A program made the translations under genes and the position numbers. The notes under the pieces were generated by a model. That model was given only the letters and a program-made list of their open reading frames with translations, ran no database searches and had not been told where the DNA came from. A stretch of DNA of 64,000 nt, taken from contig NZ_CP087134.1 in assembly GCF_020911925.1 (NCBI RefSeq), positions 2,356,001 through 2,420,000 of the forward strand, written 5' to 3'. Positions 43,993-53,700 of the stretch are shown here, one piece after another; position 1 is the stretch's first letter; every line of letters starts with the position of its first letter. The stretch comes from Flavobacterium cupriresistens. GTDB lineage: Bacteria > Bacteroidota > Bacteroidia > Flavobacteriales > Flavobacteriaceae.

Positions 43993-45252
43993 ATGACTTT
44001 TATTAAATACGACTTCAATTCTTGCTATGATACCTATGATTTCTCACAGTTTGGTGAGAACGAACTTGACGAAGAATTATCGGAAGAACTTGACGAATAT
44101 TTTGAACCTTTTGATGTTAATGAAACAGGAGAAGATATTCTATATGTATTACTTTCTCAATGGGAAATAGAAGCTCCAAAACCAGTATCTGTAAGGTTTC
44201 CCGACCCTATAAAACTGTTAACAACTTGTCGAAATAAAGTAAGAAAAACATTACCTGTAACGCCAAAAAGTATTATTTTTAATAAAACAAATATGGCTAA
44301 GCATCCTGATATTGAACTTAATACATCACAGATTTTTAAATCTATGTATGATATGTCAAAGGCTCTAAACACAGAAAAAGCATGTCGTGAACACCTTGAG
44401 AAATTACGTTGGAATGGAGAACCAATTTGTCCGCATTGTGGAAGTCAACGAGAAAATCACTACCGAATTTTAACAAGAGGCGAAGAGAAAGGAAGATATA
44501 AATGCAAAGATTGTAGATTGCCTTTCAGCGTAACTGTTGGTACAATATTTGAAAAATCTACAATCCCGTTACAAAAATGGTTTATGGCAGTTTCTTTTTT
44601 TACAACTAATAAGAAAGGGATAAGCAGTCATCAATTAATGAGAGAAATAGGAGTAACTCAAAAAACAGCTTGGTTCATGCTAAGTAGACTTCGAAATTCA
44701 ATAAAAATGAGAGTAGATTTTGAATTTGATGGTATTACGCAAGTCGACGAAACTTACGTTGGTGGTAAAAATAAGAATCGTAAGAAAAATAAAAAAGTAG
44801 AAAACACTCAAGGAAGAAGTCTTAAAACAAAAACACCTGTATTTGGAATGTTGAATAATGGACTTGTCTATACTCAAGTAGTAAAAAACACAAAGGGTAA
44901 AACTTTAAAAACAATAATTAATTCAAAAGTTAAACAAGGTTCAACTATAGTAAGTGACGGTTGGATGGGATATCGAGGTCTAGATCAACATTATAGTCAT
45001 GAAATTATTAAACATAACTTAGGAATCTTCAAAAAAGGAGCATACCACACAAATGGAATTGAAGGTTTTTGGGGACTCTTAAAACGAGGTATCATTGGAA
45101 TGTATCACTACACAAGTGATAAACACCTACATCTCTATTGTGATGAGTTTGCATACCGTTACAATATCAGTAAATTAGGTATAGGTGAACAATTTAATCT
45201 TACGTTGATTAATTGTGATGAGAGATTGAGTTATAAAGAGTTGATTGCATAG
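43993..45252 (+). CDS. IS1595-family (ISXO2-like) transposase with N-terminal acidic extension
   Basis: The core from about residue 101 (MAKHPDIELN) to 419 is a typical IS1595 transposase. It has a zinc ribbon CPHC (146-149) with CKDC (171-174), HTH region, and catalytic VDETYVGG (Asp252), SDGWMGY (Asp322) and HTNGIEGFWGLLKRG (Asn354, Glu357). The usual length is about 300 residues. Here an extra ~100-residue N-terminus is in frame, very acidic at 22-38 (ENELDEELSEELDEYFE). Translation could instead begin at the internal ATG (44293). I see no terminal inverted repeats, so the copy may be domesticated or its ends lie elsewhere. Confidence 0.85.
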   Translation: MTFIKYDFNSCYDTYDFSQFGENELDEELSEELDEYFEPFDVNETGEDILYVLLSQWEIEAPKPVSVRFPDPIKLLTTCRNKVRKTLPVTPKSIIFNKTNMAKHPDIELNTSQIFKSMYDMSKALNTEKACREHLEKLRWNGEPICPHCGSQRENHYRILTRGEEKGRYKCKDCRLPFSVTVGTIFEKSTIPLQKWFMAVSFFTTNKKGISSHQLMREIGVTQKTAWFMLSRLRNSIKMRVDFEFDGITQVDETYVGGKNKNRKKNKKVENTQGRSLKTKTPVFGMLNNGLVYTQVVKNTKGKTLKTIINSKVKQGSTIVSDGWMGYRGLDQHYSHEIIKHNLGIFKKGAYHTNGIEGFWGLLKRGIIGMYHYTSDKHLHLYCDEFAYRYNISKLGIGEQFNLTLINCDERLSYKELIA

Positions 45253-45277
45253 TTATACATAATCTAAAAGTAAAACT

Positions 45278-45451
45278 ATGAAAACATTAACTCAACATAT
45301 TAAAGAGTCATTAAACAATAAAGACATAAAAGATGTTCCCAAAGAAAAACCTCTTGACGAAGATTTATCTGATTTAATGAAACTAACATCATCTAAAGAT
45401 AGTGGAATAATGCGAATGACTTTTAGGGATGAAGAAGAGGATGAAAAATAA
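45278..45451 (+). CDS. Tiny acidic protein MKTLTQHIKESL...
   Basis: This is a 57-residue ORF, 25 bp after the transposase stop. It begins MKTLTQHIKESL and ends in an acidic tail FRDEEEDEK. The N-terminus matches that of another tiny ORF at 48966-49109 (MRTLSEHIQESF), which argues that both are real and related. The function is unknown. Short amphipathic N-termini of this kind occur in phage and accessory proteins. Confidence 0.6.
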   Translation: MKTLTQHIKESLNNKDIKDVPKEKPLDEDLSDLMKLTSSKDSGIMRMTFRDEEEDEK

Positions 45452-45473
45452 TTACCACAATTTTGCTTAATTA

Positions 45474-46733
45474 CTAATCGGCAACAAAACAACTCTCCAA
45501 CGTATTTACTATCTTTAAATTATTGCTTTTTAACCTTGTAATTGTGTTCTGTCGAATTACAATGTCATATTTATTTTTGAAATTAAAAGAATTCATATTC
45601 TCTTTAATTAACTCTGATACATACCCCGAAATTTGCATTTTTTCATTAGATTTAAAAACAAAATAGCCAGTTTTCGTATTTAACATAGTAAAACGACCCC
45701 TCAATTTGATGCTGTCATTTCTTTCAATTGTTGAACTTACAATATTGTTATGAATTATGTGAGCAGTAGATGGCTTTATTGATTGAGTAAGTTTTTTATG
45801 AGACTTTGAATTAAAATAATCTAAATCTAACGTTACTTTGTTTTCTAAAATTATCTCTGAAAAATTTAAAAGACTATCAAATACTTTTGAGTTAAATGAT
45901 GATTTAATAGATTCTAACTTCTTTTTATTTGATGCTAGACAAATTAATTCATTAATATTACTGAATATTTCATCACTTACATACTCATATTCTTTTGACT
46001 CAGATTGCGCATCAGTTTTTGACTTTAAATAGATTGAAAAAGATGCTGCTTCTTGTATGTATACTTCTGTAGAAGACATTTCTATTATAGAAATATCTTC
46101 TGGTAATCTTTTTGTTAAAGGTTTTCTGTCATTGCCTCTTATAACATCAATTGCTGTTTCGTGGTATAAGTCTTCAAATCCAATCAATAGCCGTCCTAGC
46201 ACGTTTGTATCAACTGTACCATACGCAACATTTTCTCCTTCATTTAAATGAAGGCGTAACAGACCAGTATTTGATTTTTCACTAAAAGCTTCTAATACTT
46301 TAAAATATTCATTCTTTGTAGCATCACTCTGAAATTCAATATTGAAAAAATCAGCTATTAAAAGATAATCTGAAGAAAGTTTTTCATTAAAATATACTGT
46401 TTCTTTAGGAAGTGAAGTTTTATCTATTTTATTGAATTTTATCTTTTGAAAATCGCCATTAAAAATGGAATCATAAAATTGAAAATACTGCGATTTATCA
46501 GCCACTTTTATTAATTCCAAATGAGATATTATACCTTTTATGAATTGTTCAAGAGCTTCAACTGTTGATTTATACATAACATATAAATCAAGTTCAAGAA
46601 CTTCATCAAGCCATTCAACAATAATAGGCTCGTTCTTATCATTGTGATATAGAACTGTTGTCGGATAAGCTGTTGATAATAAGTCACCTAAATATGTTAA
46701 CTCCCCAAGGGGTGTTTTAATATTGTTTTCCAT
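45474..46733 (-). CDS. Uncharacterised 419-residue protein, possibly DUF6575
   Basis: The N-terminus TPLGELTYLGDLLSTAYPTT followed by a short strand-rich region (about 1-70) resembles the start of DUF6575 proteins, which are found in accessory islands. This is a tentative match. The middle is acidic and helical. The C-terminal ~70 residues (KLRGRFTMLNTKTGYFVF to IVIRQNTITR) look like a small beta domain. There is no signal or membrane segment. It starts 13 bp after the stop of the 150-residue gene and is convergent with the IS1595 side. The two genes form an operon of unknown function. Confidence 0.6.
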   Translation of the reverse strand: MENNIKTPLGELTYLGDLLSTAYPTTVLYHNDKNEPIIVEWLDEVLELDLYVMYKSTVEALEQFIKGIISHLELIKVADKSQYFQFYDSIFNGDFQKIKFNKIDKTSLPKETVYFNEKLSSDYLLIADFFNIEFQSDATKNEYFKVLEAFSEKSNTGLLRLHLNEGENVAYGTVDTNVLGRLLIGFEDLYHETAIDVIRGNDRKPLTKRLPEDISIIEMSSTEVYIQEAASFSIYLKSKTDAQSESKEYEYVSDEIFSNINELICLASNKKKLESIKSSFNSKVFDSLLNFSEIILENKVTLDLDYFNSKSHKKLTQSIKPSTAHIIHNNIVSSTIERNDSIKLRGRFTMLNTKTGYFVFKSNEKMQISGYVSELIKENMNSFNFKNKYDIVIRQNTITRLKSNNLKIVNTLESCFVAD

Positions 46734-46746
46734 TTTTGTGAGAAAT

Positions 46747-47199
46747 TTATAAAGAAGCCATTATTTCATCAGAAACAATTTGCTTAACTATCTTAAATTT
46801 AGTTTGTAGATCTACATTTTCATATTCAATTAAATTGAAATGAGACTCTTCATCAGTCTCGCTACATTTGCCATCTGATTTTGAAACTTGACCTTTAGCT
46901 ATGTGAGTACCAATTTTTTTATACTGATTAGGCTTAATATCATTAAGTTTCTGCCACATTTCTATTGAAGCATCTTCAGTAAGGTGGAAAGATAAAGCCC
47001 AACCTCCACACTTTCTTCGCGCAGAACTACACTGAGGATCTTTTGCTAATGGGATAAAATTTTTAGGATCATTAATATCATTAAAAACCCATCTATATGC
47101 TTCTATTTCCTTTTCAATATAATCAATAAAACAACTATTTCCATTATTTTCTTGGATGTTCACAGTCTCGTTACCATACTTATATGACATATTCCCCAT
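46747..47199 (-). CDS. Uncharacterised 150-residue protein, partner of the 419-residue protein
   Basis: This small soluble protein has Cys residues at CSSARRKCGGWALSFHL (about 57-73), a DPKNFIP segment and a C-terminal helix. No family is recognised. It is the upstream gene of a two-gene unit, with a 13-bp gap to the next start. A second in-frame ATG three codons inside is an alternative start. Confidence 0.6.
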   Translation of the reverse strand: MGNMSYKYGNETVNIQENNGNSCFIDYIEKEIEAYRWVFNDINDPKNFIPLAKDPQCSSARRKCGGWALSFHLTEDASIEMWQKLNDIKPNQYKKIGTHIAKGQVSKSDGKCSETDEESHFNLIEYENVDLQTKFKIVKQIVSDEIMASL

Positions 47200-47354
47200 A
47201 GTTTTACTTTTACTAATTGATTGACAGTTAAATATGAGACGAATTTAAACTTTTTTTTAAACTATACATTACGGAAATCCATAATTCCAAAAAATAATTT
47301 TATTTATTTTGAATATGTATATAACATTCATTGTTCCACGTCATCCTTTTTATT

Positions 47355-47362
47355 TATTTTTG
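47355..47362 (+). promoter_or_regulatory. Probable -7 box for the exported coiled-coil protein
   Basis: TATTTTTG matches TAnnTTTG. A TTG at 47331-47333 is 21 bp upstream. Transcription from here would give a leader of about 220 nt containing the folded element at 47398-47588. Confidence 0.45.
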
Positions 47363-47397
47363 TAATGTAAAAATATTCGTGCTTAATTACGTTATTG

Positions 47398-47588
47398 CTA
47401 AATCCGAATTACCACTCTGAAGCTCAACGGCTTCTCGATTTAACAAGCAAATAATGTATATGAGGTACGCCGTCATGGCGTGGCTTGTATCATTGCTTGT
47501 TTAAGGGTGTGGTAATCCTGGATTTAGTGTGGTACAATGTCCACGCCTATTTTTTACATTAAACATTTATAAATCCTAATTACCACAC
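47398..47588 (+). promoter_or_regulatory. Strongly structured leader with mutually exclusive stems near the start codon
   Basis: The outer arm TAAATCCGAATTACCAC (47399-47415) pairs with GTGGTAATCCTGGATTTA (47509-47526). Inside are hairpins GAAGC/GCTTC (47419-47434) and AACAAGCAA...TTGCTTGTT (from 47442 to 47501) with an inner ACGCC/GGCGT. A second copy of the left arm, TAAATCCTAATTACCAC (47570-47586), sits 3 bp before the ATG and can pair with the same right arm, extended by ACAC/GTGT. The two pairings exclude each other, and the second would mask the start. This looks like an RNA switch or attenuator; a DNA-level role is possible. Confidence 0.5.
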
Positions 47589-47589
47589 A

Positions 47590-48924
47590 ATGAAAAAGCA
47601 CTATCGAAAGTACTGCATGCATTTGGCCTACGCCATTATTTCTACTTCTTGTTTTGTTCTGACTTCTTCAAAAGCATTAGCACAAGAAAAACTTAGTATT
47701 ACTCCTGAATTATCCAAGCAAGTTATTGAAAAGTACAATTTGGAAAACTTCAAAATTTATCCAGTAATCAGTAAAGAGGTTAATTACTATCCTTATATTG
47801 AAGGTCAAGTCTTAACTGATGATTATAAACGAGAATTAAAACGACTTGAACAATACAAGCCAGCATTTGATTTATATAATACTGCTTTAAAGACCAATGA
47901 AGAAAAGAAAGAAGCCATAATAGCAATAATAAACAACATCAATGTTTTCTTAGATTCTAATGAAAAGTATGATGTGAAAGAAAAGCTGTTAATTGAATCC
48001 CAGTCATTAGCTGATAAATTCGACATTAAGGTATCAGTTACTGATGATAGAATTAAACTTGGAGATTTCGTCAAAACTTCAAACTCCAACCAACCAACAT
48101 CTACAAGAAAAATTCTGATTTACGAAAAAGACAAACGGTCTAGTAAAAATGACCTAAAAACTTTTCAATCTGAGATTCAAAAAATCAAAATAAAAGAACC
48201 TGAGAAGACCAACGATTATAGATCGTATTTAGAGTCGCAAAAAGAATTAACTACAATTCAAAAAACTGAAACAGGAAGAGTCTTATCAGATAGACTTTCT
48301 AAAAAATCAGTTTATGTGATAGCAGAAAACTCTGTTGATCTAACTGCTTTATCAGGAGGTTTCACAGAATTACCAGAGTCATATTCCTTAATCAATGAAG
48401 ATATAGCTTACAAATTTGTAAAAAACGAATTAATCTCACGATCAAATGAATATCGCAATCAACGTGATGAATTTAATGGTTTCTCAATAATTGAAAAGTC
48501 CAGTACAAATGAAATGTATTATGTTATGTCTAATAAATTTATAGGACAATTAAAAATTGAACTTGACGACATTAAATACAAGAATCTTGGAAATACAGAA
48601 GAGTACAAAGTATGGAAAACTAAATATTTAGCATTACTACAATCGGCACAGACAAATGTAAATACTTGCAATGCTATAATTAAGAAACACACATATTTGA
48701 ATCGGTTAGGTCAAAAAAGATATGACTCAGAAACATTCACTAAACAAGAGAAAATAAGCTTCAATCAAAATCTTGATTCACTAAAAGAAAAATTGAATAA
48801 GATTGAGGATTTAGAAAAGGAACGTGATTTTTTACAATATTATAATAACAAGGCTTCTACGAAAGATGCGGTCGAATCTTATAGTTTATCTTCTTATTAC
48901 AATAGCACGAGTAGATGTTATTAA
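47590..48924 (+). CDS. Exported coiled-coil protein of unknown function
   Basis: This 444-residue protein has a signal peptide (about 1-32, ending SSKALAQ). Most of the rest is helical and rich in Lys and Glu, with coiled-coil-like stretches at about 80-120 and 385-425 (NQNLDSLKEKLNKIEDLEKER). A central segment (about 225-330) with SKKSVYVIAENSVDLTALSGG may be a globular domain. The tail is Ser/Tyr-rich (YSLSSYYNSTSRCY). No family is recognised. It is transcribed alone behind a folded leader and ahead of a bidirectional terminator. Confidence 0.65.
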   Translation: MKKHYRKYCMHLAYAIISTSCFVLTSSKALAQEKLSITPELSKQVIEKYNLENFKIYPVISKEVNYYPYIEGQVLTDDYKRELKRLEQYKPAFDLYNTALKTNEEKKEAIIAIINNINVFLDSNEKYDVKEKLLIESQSLADKFDIKVSVTDDRIKLGDFVKTSNSNQPTSTRKILIYEKDKRSSKNDLKTFQSEIQKIKIKEPEKTNDYRSYLESQKELTTIQKTETGRVLSDRLSKKSVYVIAENSVDLTALSGGFTELPESYSLINEDIAYKFVKNELISRSNEYRNQRDEFNGFSIIEKSSTNEMYYVMSNKFIGQLKIELDDIKYKNLGNTEEYKVWKTKYLALLQSAQTNVNTCNAIIKKHTYLNRLGQKRYDSETFTKQEKISFNQNLDSLKEKLNKIEDLEKERDFLQYYNNKASTKDAVESYSLSSYYNSTSRCY

Positions 48925-48955
48925 AAGTTTTAATAGCCATATGTGCTATTCATGT

Positions 48956-48982
48956 AAAAACCGTCCTACTCAGACGGTTTTT
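48956..48982. terminator. Hairpin terminator between convergent genes
   Basis: Arms AAAAACCGTC and GACGGTTTTT close a 7-base loop, with a T-run on the plus strand. It serves the exported protein and overlaps the end of the tiny ORF on the minus strand. Confidence 0.8.
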
Positions 48983-49109
48983 CTTTTTCTACAGATTTAT
49001 CTTCATTAACAACTTCTTCTTGGTTGTCAGTTTGATTCTCTATAACTGTTTGTTGTTCTTCTTTTACAGGTGTGAAACTTTCTTGAATGTGTTCTGAAAG
49101 GGTTCTCAT
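48966..49109 (-). CDS. Tiny acidic protein MRTLSEHIQESF...
   Basis: This 47-residue ORF starts at the ATG at 49109 and ends at TAG (48966-48968). Its first twelve residues match those of the tiny ORF at 45278-45451. The remainder is very acidic (VEKEKPSE end). The two short paralogues in opposite orientation 3.5 kb apart suggest a small accessory family. An IS982 element sits 40 bp upstream and may have displaced its promoter. Confidence 0.55.
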   Translation of the reverse strand: MRTLSEHIQESFTPVKEEQQTVIENQTDNQEEVVNEDKSVEKEKPSE

Positions 49110-49142
49110 GATATGATTGTTTAATATTTATAGTTTATATAT

Positions 49143-50154
49143 AATTAAAACCCGTTGGGTGTAATTAAATTATTTGATTTTTAATATTATTAATTGGTCT
49201 ATCAAAAATGAATTTATTGATATATTGAACCAATGTTAATGCTGTTATTTTTGCTAAAATTCTTGTTTTAAAACCTTCAAAAGTTTTAGCATAATTGTTT
49301 CTAATTCGGAACTGGTCGCATAATTGTGAAAATAATGTTTCAATTCTTTTTCTTGATTTTCTAAAGACATAAGGTTGTGGTTTATAATCTTTTTGATTAG
49401 CTCTTTTTGGCGTTTCTAATCTAATTTTTACTGTTTGAAATAAATCTAATTGAATGCTTTGAGACAAGTAACCTCTATCGCCAAGAATCACACAATCAGA
49501 CATTTGATGTTTTATATTTTTCAAAAAATGAACGTCGTGAACTTCTGCTTTAGTAATGTCTAATGAATGAAAAATTCCATTTACAGAACAAATCCCGTGC
49601 AATTTATATCCGTAAAACCAGTTGTTTTGAGAAGCACAAAACCCTTTTGAAGGAGCTGTTTCAAACTCATTTTTACAGATTTTAATTCTCCTATGACGGG
49701 CAAATTTGCAAATCTCCAAAGGCATACTATCCACGATAAAATAATCTTCAAACTCTAAAAACCGTGAAGCTAATTTTGTTCTTACTTCTTCTAAGAATAA
49801 AAACAACTTCCTTCTTCTTTTGTTGAACTGACTTCTCTCAATTAAATTGGAAATCTGTTTACAATTTATCTCTTTAAATAAGGAGTTTTCGCTATCGATA
49901 GACATGAATTCAGCCGTTAAACTTAGTGCAACTACCTCTAAATCAGACATTTTTTGTTTTCTGCCAACATCTGATTTATATTCTAATTCACAATTCAAAG
50001 AACTTATAACTTCTAAAACTCTAAAATAATTTTTCACTATATTTGACATAGATATTGGCTGTTTTGCAACTTCAAGATACTGAATTTCAGTATCTTGACC
50101 AATATCTGATCAATTTATTTTACTTCAAATAATTACACCCAACGGGTTAATTAA
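49143..50154 (-). mobile_element. Intact IS982-family insertion with target duplication
   Basis: Perfect 18-bp terminal inverted repeats AACCCGTTGGGTGTAATT lie at 49149-49166 and 50131-50148 and bound a 1,000-bp element. The direct repeat AATTAA occurs at 49143-49148 and again at 50149-50154, a 6-bp target-site duplication. The preserved ends and duplication suggest a recent insertion. Confidence 0.92.
49165..50049 (-). CDS. IS982-family transposase
   Basis: This 294-residue DDE transposase has the catalytic residues Asp107 (FIVDSMPL), Asp191 (ILGDRGYL) and Glu237 (SRKRIETLFSQL). An N-terminal helical region is followed by the conserved YGYKLHGICSVNG. The frame is intact from MSNIVKNYF to its stop inside the left inverted repeat, so it is probably active. 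It occupies almost the whole element. Confidence 0.94.
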   Translation of the reverse strand: MSNIVKNYFRVLEVISSLNCELEYKSDVGRKQKMSDLEVVALSLTAEFMSIDSENSLFKEINCKQISNLIERSQFNKRRRKLFLFLEEVRTKLASRFLEFEDYFIVDSMPLEICKFARHRRIKICKNEFETAPSKGFCASQNNWFYGYKLHGICSVNGIFHSLDITKAEVHDVHFLKNIKHQMSDCVILGDRGYLSQSIQLDLFQTVKIRLETPKRANQKDYKPQPYVFRKSRKRIETLFSQLCDQFRIRNNYAKTFEGFKTRILAKITALTLVQYINKFIFDRPINNIKNQII

Positions 50155-50298
50155 ACAATAATTCACTACTAAGCCTCTATTTAATTCGTATTCAATCATC
50201 AAAGTATTGTTTAATTGTATTAAAATAATACTCCTATGCTAATACTTCAATTCTTTAAATTTTTTGGTACATTTATTCCTTATTTTAAAAGGAAATTC

Positions 50299-50610
50299 AT
50301 GAATGAGATACGTAATCATATTAAAAATGCTGTAGATAATCGGATTACAGAATATGTAAACATGAGCGATTTTGCTATAAAATCAATTACAAATTCGAAA
50401 CAAAAATATAAGATAAAATATGCAATCAAATATCAAGACACGTCTTTTTCGATCGGTATAGAATATATAAATAATGATATAGAGTTAACATTCATTTCAG
50501 GTCTAATTCTAAACATTGATACATTATACAAAATAACTGATCTTGTAGAGTTTATTGAGTCAATGCCTAAAGAACATTTAATATCAAATTTTAAGAAGTT
50601 CTTAGGTTGA
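50299..50610 (+). CDS. Uncharacterised 103-residue protein
   Basis: I prefer the ATG at 50299 (MNEIRNHIKNAVDNR) because AAAGGA lies eight bases upstream. An earlier in-frame ATG at 50236 would add 21 hydrophobic residues. The protein is soluble, with beta-rich segments (YKIKYAIKYQDTSFSIGIEY) and a helical end. No family is recognised. It sits between the IS982 element and the giant exported protein. Confidence 0.5.
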   Translation: MNEIRNHIKNAVDNRITEYVNMSDFAIKSITNSKQKYKIKYAIKYQDTSFSIGIEYINNDIELTFISGLILNIDTLYKITDLVEFIESMPKEHLISNFKKFLG

Positions 50611-50740
50611 TTTTAATGTGGTATACTGGGTATATCATTATCTTTATTTTTATAGATGTGACAAAACCTTTTTTCAGTTTGAGTGATAAAATTTATATTT
50701 AAATTAATAGAAATCAGCTTACAATAATGAAATGTAGTTT

Positions 50741-50748
50741 TAATTTTG
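50741..50748 (+). promoter_or_regulatory. Probable -7 box for the giant exported protein gene
   Basis: TAATTTTG fits TAnnTTTG and lies 31 bp before the ATG at 50780. Confidence 0.5.
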
Positions 50749-50779
50749 TATTTTCGCAACAAAGTTTAAACTAATTTTT

Positions 50780-53700
50780 ATGTGTAAAAAATTACTATCA
50801 CCCTTTGATGAGATAAGGAGAGCGCTATTTATTTTTTTTCTACTCAATTCTTTCTTTTTGTATTCGCAGGCTACTATAATTACAAATCCAACTAATTCTC
50901 AAATTAATTCAGCACTTAATGGTCCAGGAATCGTTATCACTGGGGGGACTTTGAGTGGCGCTGCAGCTATTTCGACTGTAAGGTCTAATCAAGTTGCTAC
51001 ATTTACAAATGGAGTTGCGGGAGCAGGACTGGGGTTAACAAATGGAGCTTATTTTTCTACTGGAAATGCACCATTTGAGTTAACAAATAGAAACACAGCT
51101 AATCAAAGTTCTTATAATCCAGCAGGTGCAACTACTCTTTCAGATCCTAATTTATCAACAATAGACGCAACAGCTACGCGAGATTTGATTTCTTACTCGT
51201 TTACAATTACATTGGGGCCTACTGTTTCTGGTCTTAAAATTGGATATCAATTTGGTTCTGAGGAATATCCTGATTATGTAGGATCAAGTTTTGACGATGC
51301 CTTTGGTTTTTTTATTACTGGTCCTGGCATTGCGGGTACATTAAATATGGCAACATTGCCAAATGGGAATGCAACATCAATTAATAAGGTGAATTCGGGA
51401 GTTCCTGGTTTTAGTGGTTTTCCACCTGTCGCGGCTTATGATGGTACGCAATCTGCTTTGTATACTAATAATGGACACATAACTACGATTTCAGGAGGTA
51501 GATACATTACAAATCCTCAACCTCAACCAGGTCCTTTTCCAGTTTTTGTAGAACTTAATGGTTTAACAAAATTGATAACTAGGAACGTAACAGGTTTAAC
51601 TCCTGGAGCAACTTATACTTTTAAAATTGTTATTGCAGATGCTGGTGATTCATCATTAGATTCAGCTGTTTTTGTTGATTTAATTGAAGGTATAACAAAT
51701 GCAGATTTAGGTGTAACAAAAGCAACAAGCAGCATGTCTCCGCAAGTTGGGTGTGGTGTTACATTTACATTAACAGCTAGTAATGCTGGACCTAGTAACT
51801 CAACAAATACAAAAGTTACAGATTTACTACCTTCGGGGTATACATTTGTATCTGCTACGCCGTCTGTTGGAACTTATAATTCAATCAATGGTGTTTGGGA
51901 TGTTGGGGTGTTAAATATTGGAGCTACACCGACTTTGTCGATAGTTGCTACAGTAAAGCCGTCGGGTGTTTATTTAAACACTGCGAGTATAGCATCGGCA
52001 GATATTATTGATATAAATGGAACAAATAATTCTTCTTCTGTAACCCCAGTCCCCACAGCTGCTGTTGTAGCAACTAATACAACAAGCACTACAGCTATTT
52101 GTGAGAACATTACCAAATCCTTATCAGCTACACCAGCAGGTGGTACCTGGTCAGTTGTTTCAGGAGGGGGAACGATTTCAGGAACTACTTATACACCGGC
52201 AGATGTTTCTTCTGATACTTCGGTAACAGTTCGTTATACTGTTGCAGCCAATGGCTCTTGTGCAGCGACAACATCAGACGCTACATTTACTGTTAATGTG
52301 TTTTCAGGACCAGCGACTAATACAACAAGCACTACAGCTATTTGTGAGAACAGTACCAAATCCTTATCAGCTACACCAGTAGGTGGTACCTGGTCAGTTG
52401 TTTCAGGAGGGGGAACGATTTCAGGAACTACTTATACACCGGCAGATGTTTCTTCTGATACTTCGGTAACAGTTCGTTATACTGTTGCAGCCAATGGTTC
52501 TTGTGCAGCGACAACATCAGACGCTACATTTACTGTTAATGTATTTTCAGGAACAGCAACTAATACAACAAGCACTACAGCTATTTGTGAGAACAGTACC
52601 AAATCCTTATCAGCTACACCAGCAGGTGGTACCTGGTCAGTTGTTTCAGGAGGGGGAACGATTTCAGGAACTACTTATACACCGGCAGATGTTTCTTCTG
52701 ATACTTCGGTAACAGTTCGTTATACTGTTGCAGCCAATGGCTCTTGTGCAGCGACAACATCAGACGCTACATTTACTGTTAATGTGTTTTCAGGACCAGC
52801 GACTAATACAACAAGCACTACAGCTATTTGTGAGAACAGTACCAAATCCTTATCAGCTACACCAGTAGGTGGTACCTGGTCAGTTGTTTCAGGAGGGGGA
52901 ACGATTTCAGGAACTACTTATACACCGGCAGATGTTTCTTCTGATACTTCGGTAACAGTTCGTTATACTGTTGCAGCCAATGGCTCTTGTGCAGCGACAA
53001 CATCAGACGCTACATTTACTGTTAATGTATTTTCAGGAACAGCAACTAATACAACAAGCACTACAGCTATTTGTGAGAACAGTACCAAATCCTTATCAGC
53101 TACACCAGCAGGTGGTACCTGGTCAGTTGTTTCAGGAGGGGGAACGATTTCAGGAACTACTTATACACCGGCAGATGTTTCTTCTGATACTTCGGTAACA
53201 GTTCGTTATACTGTTGCAGCCAATGGCTCTTGTGCAGCGACAACATCAGACGCTACATTTACTGTTAATGTATTTTCAGGAACAGCAACTAATACAACAA
53301 GCACTACAGCTATTTGTGAGAACAGTACCAAATCCTTATCAGCTACACCAGCAGGTGGTACCTGGTCAGTTGTTTCAGGAGGGGGAACGATTTCAGGAAC
53401 TACTTATACACCGGCAGATGTTTCTTCTGATACTTCGGTAACAGTTCGTTATACTGTTGCAGCCAATGGTTCTTGTGCAGCGACAACATCAGACGCTACA
53501 TTTACTGTTAATGTATTTTCAGGAACAGCAACTAATACAACAAGCACTACAGCTATTTGTGAGAACAGTACCAAATCCTTATCAGCTACACCAGCAGGTG
53601 GTACCTGGTCAGTTGTTTCAGGAGGGGGAACGATTTCAGGAACTACTTATACACCGGCAGATGTTTCTTCTGATACTTCGGTAACAGTTCGTTATACTGT

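Noticed and set aside
47442..47504. Integron attC site
   Set aside because: AACAAGCAA/TTGCTTGTT resembles attC arms, but the R' sequence is GTTTAAG, not GTTRRRY. There is no integrase or cassette array, and the element is embedded in a larger leader-like fold.
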